64,000 nucleotides of DNA, from positions 7,250-71,249 of the forward strand of contig CAJTCG010000013.1 of NCBI GenBank assembly GCA_910574635.1, read 5' to 3'. The notes under the pieces are model-generated. The model saw nothing but the letters and a program-made list of their open reading frames with translations, did not search any database and was not told the origin of the DNA. How positions within the stretch are numbered: the stretch's first letter is position 1; every line of letters starts with the position of its first letter. Shown piece after piece: positions 51,177 through 59,582 of this stretch. The stretch is from Oscillospiraceae bacterium (GTDB lineage Bacteria > Bacillota > Clostridia > Oscillospirales > Oscillospiraceae). The translations under genes and the position numbers were made by a program.

Positions 51177-51959
51177 TCAATTTATGGGCACCATGGACTC
51201 CGTCCCGCCGTCGTCCAGCAGCACCGTGCCGTCGGGCAGGGTGAACCGGGAGGCGTCGTATTCCGTCTGGTCCACGTAGAGGGAGGTCATCCGGTAGACG
51301 GCGTTTTCCCCCAGCAGGCGCTCCGCCTGGACCAGCAGGCCGTTTTCCACGCTGACCCAATACCGGGTGGAATAGCCCGCCTCATCCGCCGCTGTCTCCA
51401 CGTAGATGCAGGTCAGGGTGTCCAGGGGCCGGTAGTCCGCCAAAGAGATGTCCTCCACAGGCAGATCCAGGATGTCCTCATAGGTGGGGATGGACTGCTC
51501 CACGTCGGCGGAGAACTCTCCCGCCGGCAGTACGGCGACCTCCGCGTCCTGGTCATAGCCGTACCAAATATAAGTTTTCTCCCCATTGGTAAGGCTGATG
51601 CGGGTATTCCCGTCCGGCAGTCCCCGGTCCACCCGGGTCCAGGGTCCCCGGACGATGGTGTAGAGCTCAACCGTCCCGCCGCCGCCGTCCCAAAGGTACT
51701 CAAGGGTCATGTTCCGCCCGTAGTTTTCCGGTCTTGAGAGGCTGGAAACAGCGGCCTGGACCGTCTCGGGCGTGATTTCAACAACCGTCACGCCGGAGGA
51801 GTCGCCGCCGTCCCCGGCGGCGGGGTCCCTGGGAAGATCGGAGGGGGGGAGGGTAATATGGGCGGTGCGGTTCAAGCTGCCCCCCAGCATCAGGGCCACG
51901 AGGAGAACGGCAATGGCCAGTACGGCCCAGGTGACCCAATTCAGCTTCTGCTTATCCAT
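51177..51959 (-). CDS. Membrane-anchored hypothetical protein
   Basis: A 260-aa protein with an N-terminal transmembrane helix (WVTWAVLAIAVLLVALMLGG) and an extracytoplasmic region. After a Pro/Asp/Gly-rich linker, the domain from residue 60 (NMTLEYLWDGGGGTVELYTIVRG, then ISLTNGEKTYIWYGYD) resembles the beta-rich LolA-like fold seen in some clostridial spore lipoproteins, which I offer only as a lead. It lies 6 bp downstream of the wecB stop on the same strand, so it is probably co-transcribed. Confidence 0.75.
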   Translation of the reverse strand: MDKQKLNWVTWAVLAIAVLLVALMLGGSLNRTAHITLPPSDLPRDPAAGDGGDSSGVTVVEITPETVQAAVSSLSRPENYGRNMTLEYLWDGGGGTVELYTIVRGPWTRVDRGLPDGNTRISLTNGEKTYIWYGYDQDAEVAVLPAGEFSADVEQSIPTYEDILDLPVEDISLADYRPLDTLTCIYVETAADEAGYSTRYWVSVENGLLVQAERLLGENAVYRMTSLYVDQTEYDASRFTLPDGTVLLDDGGTESMVPIN

Positions 51960-51965
51960 GGCCCG

Positions 51966-53117
51966 TTACGCCCCGTAATCGGCGGGCCGTTCTTCCCGGA
52001 GGCCGAAACGCCACTCGACGGCGTCGGCGATGCGGCGGCAGGCGTGCCCGTCGCCGTAGGGATTCACGGCGTGGGCCATCTTGTCGTAGGCCTGCTTGTC
52101 CCGGATGAGCCGGGTGGCCATGGTGACGATGTCGTCCTGGACGACGCCCGCCAGCTTCACGGTTCCGGCGGCCACGGCCTCGGGCCGTTCCGTCTCCCGG
52201 CGGAGAACCAGCACGGGCTTGCCCAGGGCCGGGGCCTCCTCCTGGAGCCCGCCGGAGTCCGTCAGCACTAAGAAGCAGCGGTCCATCAGGTTGTGCATCT
52301 CGTCGGCGGGCAGGGGGTCGATCAAATGGACCCGGGGCGCGCCTCGGAGGTATTGATCCACGGCTTCCTGGACCACCGGGCTGAGATGGACGGGGTAGAC
52401 CAGTTCCACGTCCCGGTTCTCCTCGGCAATCTGCCGGAGGGCCAGCATGATTTGTTTCATAGGCTCGCCGTAGTTCTCCCGCCGGTGGCAGGTGACCAGA
52501 AGAACTTTCTTCTCCCCGTAGGGCAGACGGTTCAGCTCATCTGTGGTGAAACGGTAATCCTTCCGCACGGTGGTGTTCAGCGCGTCGATGACGGTGTTTC
52601 CCGTGATGAAGATGCCCCCGGGGTCCTGTCCCTCCCGGAGGAGGTTTTCCCGGTTCCCGGCGGTGGGGCAGAAGTGCAGGTCCGCGATGGAGGAGGTCAG
52701 CACCCGGTTCATCTCCTCGGGAAAGGGGGCGTATTTGTCATAGGTCCGCAGGCCCGCCTCCACATGGCCCACGGAAACCTGATGATAATACGCGGAGAGA
52801 GCCCCGGCGAAGGTGGTGGAGGTGTCCCCGTGGACCAGGATCATGTCGGGCTTCAGCTCGTCGATGGCCTCGTCCATGCCCAGGAGGCACTTGCTGGTGA
52901 TGTGGGAGAGGGTCTGCCGGGGGGCCATGATGTCCAGGTCCCGGTCAGGCCGAACGCCGAAGACCTCCAGCACGCTGTCCAGCATCTGCCGGTGCTGGGC
53001 GGTAACGCAGCAGAGGCTTTCAATGCCGGGACGGGAGGCCAGCTCCTTTACCAGAGGGCACATTTTGATGGCCTCCGGACGGGTGCCGAAGACGCTCATG
53101 ATACGCACGTTTTTCAT
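51966..53117 (-). CDS. wecB: UDP-N-acetylglucosamine 2-epimerase (non-hydrolysing)
   Basis: A 383-aa enzyme interconverting UDP-GlcNAc and UDP-ManNAc, for teichoic acid linkage units or capsule. Motifs: SVFGTRPEAIKMCPLV, VHGDTSTTFAGALSAYY, HVEAGLRT, NTVIDAL, TCHRRENYG and LTDSGGLQEEAPALGKPVLVLR. The start overlaps the tagO-type gene stop (ATGA), so the two form an operon typical for wall polysaccharide initiation. Confidence 0.96.
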   Translation of the reverse strand: MKNVRIMSVFGTRPEAIKMCPLVKELASRPGIESLCCVTAQHRQMLDSVLEVFGVRPDRDLDIMAPRQTLSHITSKCLLGMDEAIDELKPDMILVHGDTSTTFAGALSAYYHQVSVGHVEAGLRTYDKYAPFPEEMNRVLTSSIADLHFCPTAGNRENLLREGQDPGGIFITGNTVIDALNTTVRKDYRFTTDELNRLPYGEKKVLLVTCHRRENYGEPMKQIMLALRQIAEENRDVELVYPVHLSPVVQEAVDQYLRGAPRVHLIDPLPADEMHNLMDRCFLVLTDSGGLQEEAPALGKPVLVLRRETERPEAVAAGTVKLAGVVQDDIVTMATRLIRDKQAYDKMAHAVNPYGDGHACRRIADAVEWRFGLREERPADYGA

Positions 53118-54271
53118 GTCTGCTCCTTGTCCCCATGACCGGGGGCTTCCTCTTTTTCCTGGTGTTCGCCGTGGTGTCCCAGATCCCTGAGCTCCTCAAG
53201 CTCTTCGTGGAGCTCCTCCCGGATCTCCTTGGGGAACACCACTCGGGCGGCCACGGCCCCTACGATGCACAGCGTCGCGAAGAAAAGCATGGCCTTCTGC
53301 TCCCCTCCAGTGGTCAGCACCACCGCGGAGAGGCCCAGCATGGCGGAAATGACGTACAGCGTCGCCACCGCCTGTTTCTGATTCAGCCCCATGTCGATGA
53401 GCCGGTGGTGGATGTGGCCCCGGTCGGCGTGCATGGGGCTTTGCCCGTGGGCCAGGCGGCGGATGAAGGCGAAAGTAGTATCGAAAATGGGCAGTCCTAA
53501 AATCAGGAAGGGCACGGCGAAGGAGATCACCGCGTAGAACTTGAAGAGTCCCTGGATGGACATGGTGGCCAGGATATAGCCCAGGAAGGTGGCCCCGGTG
53601 TCCCCCATGAACATCTTGGCGGGGTTGAGGTTGTAGGGCATGAAGCCCACACAGGCCCCCACCAGCGCCGCCATGACGATGGCGACCTGGGCCTCGGAGG
53701 CCAGGAGGGCAATAACCAGCATGGTGGTGGCGGAGATGGCGGAGACGCCGTTGGCCAGGCCGTCCAGCCCGTCGATGAGGTTCACCGCGTTGGTGATGGC
53801 TACGATCCAGAGCACCGTGAAGGGCACGGACAGGGGGCCCAGCACCCAGTAGAGGCTGTCTGAAAAGATGTTGGGGTTGGAAAAGGCCTGAATGACCACG
53901 CCGTTCAAGGCGGGGATCAGGGCGGCGGCGATCTGGACCACGAATTTCAGCATGGCGGGCAGGGCCATGATGTCGTCCACCACCCCCAGGACCACGATGA
54001 TGACGGAGCCCAGGAGGATGCTCTGCATCTGGCCGTTCCCCCCCCGGACGCCGCCCAGGATGAGGACGCTGACCATAAAGCCAATGAAGATGGCCAGGCC
54101 CCCCAGGCGGGGGATGGGGACCTTGTGCATCCGGCGGGCGTCCTTAGGCACGTCCACCGCCCCCACCTTGTAGGCGAAGGTTTTTACCACGGGGGTCATC
54201 AGGAAGCTGACGACCAGCGCCGTCAAAAGGGCGAGGGCCACATAGGCAATCAGCCGGTTATCTAAGGGCAT
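53114..54271 (-). CDS. tagO: Undecaprenyl-phosphate GlcNAc-1-phosphate transferase (TagO/WecA family)
   Basis: A 385-aa polytopic enzyme of the MraY/WecA superfamily that starts lipid-linked wall polysaccharide assembly. Motifs: HKVPIPRLGGLAIF, VLGVVDDIMALP with the metal-binding DD, NAVNLIDGLDGLANG and the C-terminal HIHHRLIDMG. The tail is charged and His/Glu-rich. It is co-directional with trpS upstream (12-bp gap) and overlaps wecB downstream. Confidence 0.94.
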   Translation of the reverse strand: MPLDNRLIAYVALALLTALVVSFLMTPVVKTFAYKVGAVDVPKDARRMHKVPIPRLGGLAIFIGFMVSVLILGGVRGGNGQMQSILLGSVIIVVLGVVDDIMALPAMLKFVVQIAAALIPALNGVVIQAFSNPNIFSDSLYWVLGPLSVPFTVLWIVAITNAVNLIDGLDGLANGVSAISATTMLVIALLASEAQVAIVMAALVGACVGFMPYNLNPAKMFMGDTGATFLGYILATMSIQGLFKFYAVISFAVPFLILGLPIFDTTFAFIRRLAHGQSPMHADRGHIHHRLIDMGLNQKQAVATLYVISAMLGLSAVVLTTGGEQKAMLFFATLCIVGAVAARVVFPKEIREELHEELEELRDLGHHGEHQEKEEAPGHGDKEQT

Positions 54272-54283
54272 GTTGCGTTCTCC

Positions 54284-55285
54284 TTATCTGGGTAGAAACC
54301 CGACCTTTTTGTAGACCTTGGCCAGGGTGCGGCCGGCAATGCGGGAGGCCCGCTCCGCGCCCTGGCGGTAGAGGCCCTCCAGATACGCCTTGTCGGCCAT
54401 CAGGCGCTGGGCCTCCTCCCGGATGGGGCGGAACAGCTCGATGACCGCGTCGCCCACGGCGGGCTTGAAGACTCCGTAGCCCTGGCCCTGGAATTCGGCC
54501 TCCGCCTCCTCCAGGGTCTTTCCTGCGGCGGCGCAGTAGATGGTCAGCAGGTTGGAGACACCGGGCTTCGACTCCTTGTCATAGCGGACGGCGGTTTCGC
54601 TGTCGGTGACGGCCCGCTTGAACTTCCGCTGGATGACCTCCGGCGGGTCCATCAGGTTGACGCAGCCGTCGGGGTCGGATTTGCTCATCTTGTTCATGGG
54701 GTTGCCCAGGCTCATGATCCGGGCGCCCTGGTCCACTCTTTGAATGAAGGGTTCCGGCAGGGTGAAGGTGTCGCTGTAGACGCCGTTGAAGCGCTGGGCA
54801 ATGTCCCGGCACAGCTCCACATGCTGGCGCTGGTCCTCGCCCACGGGCACCAGGTCCGTCTGGTAGAGCAGGATGTCCGCCGCCATGAGCACCGGGTAGG
54901 TAAAGAGGCCGGCGGTGATGTTGTCGGCGTGCTGCTGGGATTTCTGCTTGAACTGGGTCATGCGGCTCAGCTCGCCGAACTGGGTGCAGCAGCTCAGCAC
55001 CCAGCTCAGCTCCGCGTGCTGGGGGACGTGGCTCTGGATGAAGAGGATGCTCTTCTCCGGGTCCAGGCCGCAGGCGACATACTGGGCCAGCTGGCCCAGC
55101 GCCCGGCGGCGCAGATCTGCGGGCACCTGCCGCACGGTGATGGCATGCATATCCACGATGCAGTAGACGCACTCGTATTCGTCCTGAAGGGCGACCCAGT
55201 TTTTGATGGCGCCCATATAAGACCCAAGGGTCAGCTCTCCGCTGGGCTGGATGCCGCTGAAAATCCGTTTCTTCTTGCTTTCCAT
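54284..55285 (-). CDS. trpS: Tryptophanyl-tRNA synthetase
   Basis: A 333-aa class Ic synthetase. The HIGH-equivalent is in SGIQPSGELTLGSYMGA and the KMSKS motif is in NPMNKMSKSDPDG; VPVGEDQRQHVELCRDIA is conserved. It is preceded by a T-box riboswitch with a UGG specifier. The wall-polysaccharide genes downstream may be co-transcribed and so be partly under tryptophan control. Confidence 0.97.
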   Translation of the reverse strand: MESKKKRIFSGIQPSGELTLGSYMGAIKNWVALQDEYECVYCIVDMHAITVRQVPADLRRRALGQLAQYVACGLDPEKSILFIQSHVPQHAELSWVLSCCTQFGELSRMTQFKQKSQQHADNITAGLFTYPVLMAADILLYQTDLVPVGEDQRQHVELCRDIAQRFNGVYSDTFTLPEPFIQRVDQGARIMSLGNPMNKMSKSDPDGCVNLMDPPEVIQRKFKRAVTDSETAVRYDKESKPGVSNLLTIYCAAAGKTLEEAEAEFQGQGYGVFKPAVGDAVIELFRPIREEAQRLMADKAYLEGLYRQGAERASRIAGRTLAKVYKKVGFLPR

Positions 55286-55469
55286 AACATACCTCGCTGT
55301 CCGGTTCCGGAGCGCCGGAACCTGCTCAATTTTACTAGTTTACCACGAACTGGCGAAAAGTGCAATTGCCGGAGGGCAAAAACGGTGGAGATTCCTTTTT
55401 ATTGAATTATCGAAGATAAAGCATGGCGCCCGCCCCTTTCAAAATGCCGGCCGATTCCCGGGTGAAGGG

Positions 55470-55781
55470 TCAAAAAAAGACCCCCATCCCAAGAAAAGAC
55501 CTGTTGCAGGTATCTTTGGGACAAAAGCCTTAAAACTTCTGCGGTGCCACCCAAATTGGCGGTTTCAAACCGCCCGCTCGGCGGCGCGCCGTCACGCGCC
55601 TTTCCTTGGTAACGGGGGAAAAGCCCGTCGAAGCGTAATGAGGGAGCCTGCTCCCGGTTCAGCCCGCCCTCCGCGGTCCATTCAACAGGCTTGCGTCTGC
55701 CGCCCTTCCACCACCGGCGGCTCGCTATGAAAACCAAGACCCCGTTTACTTCTCCGCATCATCGGTTTGCGCTTATATGTT
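55470..55781 (-). promoter_or_regulatory. Tryptophan T-box riboswitch of trpS
   Basis: On the minus strand the leader carries the invariant T-box GGGTGGCACCGC (55541-55552), which pairs with the acceptor end of uncharged tRNA. The candidate specifier is TGG (55678-55680) in the context GAATGGACC, fitting Trp. A terminator hairpin follows (TCCCAAAGATACCTG pairing with the CAGGT...TTGGGA arm, about 55484-55522), then a run of seven T (55472-55478). When tRNA-Trp is uncharged, the antiterminator forms and trpS is read. Confidence 0.92.
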
Positions 55782-55787
55782 TTATAC

Positions 55788-55816
55788 AGCATACGCCGCG
55801 GGGCCGGGTTTGTCAA
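55788..55816 (-). promoter_or_regulatory. Promoter of the trpS T-box leader
   Basis: On the minus strand a perfect TTGACA (55811-55816), 17-bp spacer and TATGCT (55788-55793), giving a start near 55781. Confidence 0.75.
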
Positions 55817-55876
55817 GTGCCGGAGCGCATTTTGACGGTTTTTATAAACGCGGGCCCTTCAGGACGGGCCGTTTCC

Positions 55877-55898
55877 CCTGTTTTTGAACAGGTTTTTT
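55877..55898 (+). terminator. Small terminator-like hairpin upstream of the signal peptidase genes
   Basis: CCTGTT-TTTG-AACAGG (55877-55892) followed by TTTTTT. It reads in the plus direction just before the lepB promoter, with no gene immediately upstream on that strand; it may insulate lepB from antisense transcription through the T-box. Confidence 0.55.
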
Positions 55899-55909
55899 GG
55901 CAAAACCCC

Positions 55910-55938
55910 TTGTGATTTCAAGATTTTCTTGCTATACT
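55910..55938 (+). promoter_or_regulatory. Sigma-A promoter of the signal peptidase operon
   Basis: TTGTGA (55910-55915), 17-bp spacer, TATACT (55933-55938). Confidence 0.75.
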
Positions 55939-55979
55939 AATTAAGATTGAAAATTTTTAACGCCATAGGAGGAAGCAGC

Positions 55980-56573
55980 ATGCCGGACGAGAAGAAGGAT
56001 GAAAAAAAGCAGGAACAGCCGGGCCGGGGCCTCTACGATTGGGCCCAGGCGCTGGTGTGCTCCGTATTGGCGGCGGTGGTGATGTTTGCCTTCGGGGCCC
56101 GGGTGGTGGGCGTCTCCGGCGGTTCCATGCGGGAAACGCTGCAAAACGGAGATCTGCTGCTGGTGGTGAACCGGGTTCTTTGCGGGGATTTTGAGCGGGG
56201 CGACGTGGTCATTGCCGCCAAGGCCGGTTTTGAGAACGGAGAGCCCATTGTCAAGCGGGTCATCGCCACGGAGGGAGAGACCGTGGACGTGGATTTTGAC
56301 AACGGCGTGGTCTATGTGGACGGCCAGGCTCTGGAGGAGCCTTATATCCGGGAGGCCACCCATCTGTCGGAGGGAACGGAGTTCCCCTTCACCGTGCCGG
56401 AGGGCTGCGTCTTCCTCATGGGGGACAACCGCAACGGAAGCCGGGACAGCCGGGCCCCGGAGCTGGGGGCGGTGGACCAGCGCTGCCTTATCGGCCGGGC
56501 GGTGTTTTTGCTGCTGCCGGGAATGACCGAGGACCTGGGTATGCGGGAGTGGGATCGCATTGGGTCGCTCTGA
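55980..56573 (+). CDS. lepB: Type I signal peptidase, first copy
   Basis: A 197-aa membrane-anchored peptidase removing signal peptides. After a charged N-terminus there is one transmembrane helix (residues 23-40), then the catalytic Ser49 in SGGSMRETL, Lys92 in PIVKRVIA, and the conserved FLMGDNRNGSRDSR. AGGAGG precedes the ATG at 55980. A paralogue of the same length follows 35 bp later. Confidence 0.94.
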   Translation: MPDEKKDEKKQEQPGRGLYDWAQALVCSVLAAVVMFAFGARVVGVSGGSMRETLQNGDLLLVVNRVLCGDFERGDVVIAAKAGFENGEPIVKRVIATEGETVDVDFDNGVVYVDGQALEEPYIREATHLSEGTEFPFTVPEGCVFLMGDNRNGSRDSRAPELGAVDQRCLIGRAVFLLLPGMTEDLGMREWDRIGSL

Positions 56574-56608
56574 GAGGCGGTACCCTGGAATCAAGGAGAG
56601 AAAGAGAC

Positions 56609-57202
56609 ATGCAGAAAGAAGCGCGGGCGGAACCGGAGAAGAAGGGCCGGGGCCGCGAAATGTACGAGTGGGTCCAGGCCCTGGTCTGCTCCGTGCTGGC
56701 CGTGGTGCTGGTATTTACCTTCGGCGCACGCCTCATCGGTGTGGACGGGCACTCCATGGTGCCTACCCTCCAGGACGGGGACCGGCTGCTGGTGCTGAAC
56801 TCCATGCTCTGCGGCGGATATGAGCCGGGGGACATCGTGGTTTTGCGGAAGGAGAGCTTCCTCCCCACGCCCATCGTCAAGCGGGTCATCGCCGCGGAGG
56901 GCCAGGTGGTGGACATCGATTTTGGGTCCGGCGTGGTCTATGTGGACGGAAAACGCCTCCATGAGGACTATATCAACGAGCTGACCTTCACGCCGGAGGG
57001 AACGGAATTTCCCCTCACCGTGCCGGAGGGCTGCGTTTTCGTCATGGGGGACAACCGCAACCACTCTACCGACAGCCGGAGCAGTCAGCTGGGCACCATC
57101 GACACGCGCTATATCATTGGCCGGGCGGCGTTTCTGGCCCTGCCCGGCCCGGACGCCGAAACGGGAATCCGGGACTACGGACGAATTGGAGGAATCGGCT
57201 AG
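56609..57202 (+). CDS. lepB: Type I signal peptidase, second copy
   Basis: A 197-aa paralogue of the preceding gene with the same layout: helix at residues 23-40, Ser49 in DGHSMVPTL, Lys91 in PIVKRVIAAEG and VFVMGDNRNHSTDSR. The substrate-side segment differs (LHEDYINELTF in place of LEEPYIREATH), so the copies may have different substrates. AAGGAGAG precedes the ATG. Its TAG stop overlaps the GTG start of rbgA. Confidence 0.94.
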   Translation: MQKEARAEPEKKGRGREMYEWVQALVCSVLAVVLVFTFGARLIGVDGHSMVPTLQDGDRLLVLNSMLCGGYEPGDIVVLRKESFLPTPIVKRVIAAEGQVVDIDFGSGVVYVDGKRLHEDYINELTFTPEGTEFPLTVPEGCVFVMGDNRNHSTDSRSSQLGTIDTRYIIGRAAFLALPGPDAETGIRDYGRIGGIG

Positions 57203-58071
57203 TGGAAATCCAATGGTACCCCGGGCACATGGCAAAGACCCGGCGGATGATCGGGGAACAGCTGAAAAACGTGGACGCGGTGTGCGAGATTTTGGATGCC
57301 CGCATTCCCCGCTCCAGCCGCAACCCGGACATAGACGGCCTGACGGCGGGGAAGCCCCGGCTGGTGGTTTTGAACCGGGCGGACCAGGCGGACCGGGAGG
57401 CGACCAAAGACTGGGCGGCTTTCTTCAAGGAAAAGGGCTGGGCGGTGCTGGAAACGGATTCTAAGAGCGGCGCGGGCACGGCGAAATTTTCCGCCGCGGT
57501 CCGGGAGCTGCTGGCGGACAAGCTGCGCGCTTACGCCGAGAAGGGCCAGACGGGCCGGGTGGTCCGGGTCATGGTCCTGGGCATCCCCAACGTGGGGAAG
57601 TCCACCTTTATCAATAAAATCGCGGGCCGGAAGACCGCCAAGGCGGAGGACCGCCCCGGCGTTACCCGCTCGAAGCAGTGGGTGCCCATCGACCGGGGTC
57701 TTGAGCTGCTGGATACCCCCGGCATCCTCTGGCCCAAGCTGGACGACAAGGACGTGGGGCTCCATCTGGCCTTTACCGGCGCGGTGAAAGACGAGATTCT
57801 GGACACGGAGACCCTGGGGTGCCATTTGATGGCGTACCTTGCGGAGCACTACCCCGAGGCGCTGAAAACCGGCTACAAGCTCCCCGCCCTTCCGGAGCGG
57901 GAGGGGGAGGAGAACGACGTGGCCTACGGCTGGCGGCTTCTGGAGACCGCCGGGCGGCGGCGGGGCTTTCTTGTCTCCGGCGGCGAGGTGGACACCGAGC
58001 GCATGGCGAAGATTTTGCTGGACGAATTCCGCTCCGGCAAGCTGGGGCGGTTTACGCTGGAGGCACCGTAA
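57202..58071 (+). CDS. rbgA: Ribosome biogenesis GTPase RbgA (YlqF)
   Basis: A 289-aa circularly permuted GTPase for late 50S assembly. The N-terminal IQWYPGHMAKTRRMI is typical; the G4 motif NRAD comes first, then G1 GIPNVGKST and G3 DTPGI, with a C-terminal RNA-binding domain. The GTG start overlaps the upstream TAG by one base, so it is coupled to lepB. Confidence 0.96.
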   Translation: MEIQWYPGHMAKTRRMIGEQLKNVDAVCEILDARIPRSSRNPDIDGLTAGKPRLVVLNRADQADREATKDWAAFFKEKGWAVLETDSKSGAGTAKFSAAVRELLADKLRAYAEKGQTGRVVRVMVLGIPNVGKSTFINKIAGRKTAKAEDRPGVTRSKQWVPIDRGLELLDTPGILWPKLDDKDVGLHLAFTGAVKDEILDTETLGCHLMAYLAEHYPEALKTGYKLPALPEREGEENDVAYGWRLLETAGRRRGFLVSGGEVDTERMAKILLDEFRSGKLGRFTLEAP

Positions 58072-58607
58072 TGGGAGATAACAAGCGATGGTCCGCCGCC
58101 GATTTCGCGGCGCTTTTATGGGTGGCCCTGCATTTGTATACTAGCGTCAGCGCGTTTGGATACGGCTTGTATCAAACATATACAACGCGGTTCTGGATTT
58201 TGCTGACGGTCTGGCTCCTGGGCCTGCTGGCCCTGGACGCGTGGCTGTACGCCGCCGGGAGGCCGGGACTGCTCCGCTTTGTAAAATGGTATTGGGTTTT
58301 CAGCGCCGCGATGGCGGCGGCAGTGATTCTGGCCGCCGAACTGGATTTGATTCACGATGTGAACGGGATTCTTGTTTTTGGGGTGCTTTGCACCTTCCTG
58401 ACGCCGCTGAATCAGCTGCTGGCCTTTACGTGGCTGCTGTTTCAATGGCTGGCGGGCTTGCCGGGAATGGTCCGGTACAGCGGGGGATGCGGGGCGGTAT
58501 TGTTCGTCTGCGTGATTCATTTCATCTATTTCGCCTGGCTCCACCGCCGGGCCAAAAGGAGAGAAGCCCATGGACCTGTGGACCCCGGAGCGGGAACAGT
58601 GGAATAG
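58071..58607 (+). CDS. Hypothetical integral membrane protein
   Basis: A 178-aa protein with about five hydrophobic helices (for example FAALLWVALHLYTSVSAFGYG, FWILLTVWLLGLLALDAWLY and AVLFVCVIHFIYFAW). The start overlaps the rbgA stop (TAATG) and its end overlaps the rnhB start by 38 bp, so it sits in the operon. Its codon use is less GC-rich than neighbours. No family is recognised. Confidence 0.72.
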   Translation: MGDNKRWSAADFAALLWVALHLYTSVSAFGYGLYQTYTTRFWILLTVWLLGLLALDAWLYAAGRPGLLRFVKWYWVFSAAMAAAVILAAELDLIHDVNGILVFGVLCTFLTPLNQLLAFTWLLFQWLAGLPGMVRYSGGCGAVLFVCVIHFIYFAWLHRRAKRREAHGPVDPGAGTVE

Positions 58608-59190
58608 GGGGTACAGCTTCCTCTGCGGCGTGGACGAGGCGGGGGCGGGCCCCCTGGCGGGGCCGGTGTACGCCGCCGCCGTCATCCTTCCCCGGGAAAT
58701 CGAGATTCCCGGCCTGAATGACTCCAAGAAGTTGACCGAGAAAAAACGGGAAATCCTCTTTGACGAGATTACCACTCAGGCGGAGGCGTGGTCCGTGGCC
58801 TTCGCCACGGCAGAAGAAATTGACGAAATGGATATCCTCAACGCCCGGATGCTGGCGATGCAAAGAGCCATCGACGGCCTGTCCGTGAAGCCGGACCTGG
58901 CCCTCATCGACGGCAATCGGGACCACGGCAGCCGGTTTGCCATAGAAACGCCCCACGCCTCCCTGATTGGCGGGGATGGAAAAAGCGCCTCCATCGCCGC
59001 GGCTTCCATTCTGGCAAAGGTCAGCCGGGACCGGCATGTATCCCGGGAGCTGGATGCCCTTTACCCGCAATACGGTTTCGCAAAGCACAAGGGTTACGGC
59101 ACGAAGGCCCACTATGCCGCCCTGGACCGGCACGGCCCATGCCCGGCCCACCGGAAGACCTTCCTGAAAAAGTGGGAGGCCCGGCGGTGA
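58570..59190 (+). CDS. rnhB: Ribonuclease HII
   Basis: A 206-aa RNase HII that removes ribonucleotides from DNA. The acidic residues in GVDEAGAGPLAGPV, NDSKKLTEKKRE and LIDG are present, with KVSRDRH and YPQYGFAKHKGYGT. The usual Arg of the GRG motif (DEAGRGPLAGPV) is Ala here; that motif contacts the RNA-DNA junction in characterised enzymes. It overlaps the preceding membrane-protein gene by 38 bp and is joined to yraN by GTGA. Confidence 0.94.
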   Translation: MDLWTPEREQWNRGYSFLCGVDEAGAGPLAGPVYAAAVILPREIEIPGLNDSKKLTEKKREILFDEITTQAEAWSVAFATAEEIDEMDILNARMLAMQRAIDGLSVKPDLALIDGNRDHGSRFAIETPHASLIGGDGKSASIAAASILAKVSRDRHVSRELDALYPQYGFAKHKGYGTKAHYAALDRHGPCPAHRKTFLKKWEARR

Positions 59191-59546
59191 GCGGGACAAA
59201 GGCCTCCGGGGACCAGGGGGAAGCCCTGGCAGGGCGGTATTTGGAGGCGCGGGGCTATACCATCTTAGACCGCCAATGGCGCTGCCGCTTCGGGGAGCTG
59301 GACATTGTGGCCCGCAGCCCCGAGGGCGTCCTCTGCTTTGTGGAGGCAAAGCGCCGGGGCCCCGGCTCCATCGGGCTGCCCCGGGAATTTGTGGACGGGC
59401 GGAAACAGCAGCGCCTCCGCCGGGCCGCGAATCTTTACATGGGCTTTCACGGCCTGGACTGCCCCGCCCGCTTCGACGTGGCGGAGGTTTATGAGGGAAA
59501 GGACGGCGCGTTCCGGGTGGAGTACCTGGAGGACGCCTTTGCATAG
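59187..59546 (+). CDS. yraN: YraN/UPF0102 family nuclease-like protein
   Basis: A 119-aa protein of the UPF0102 family, with a restriction-endonuclease-like fold: GEALAGRYLEARGYTILDRQWRCRFGELDIVA and LCFVEAKRR with the E-x-K pair. Function is not settled; it commonly follows rnhB, as here. The GTG start overlaps the rnhB stop (GTGA). Confidence 0.93.
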   Translation: MSGTKASGDQGEALAGRYLEARGYTILDRQWRCRFGELDIVARSPEGVLCFVEAKRRGPGSIGLPREFVDGRKQQRLRRAANLYMGFHGLDCPARFDVAEVYEGKDGAFRVEYLEDAFA

Positions 59547-59582
59547 ATTCCAAAACACAACCAGAAAGGTGAGATACGAGAC

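Noticed and set aside
55399-55737. Open frame on the minus strand within the trpS leader
   Set aside because: It covers the T-box, specifier and terminator, which explain the sequence fully.
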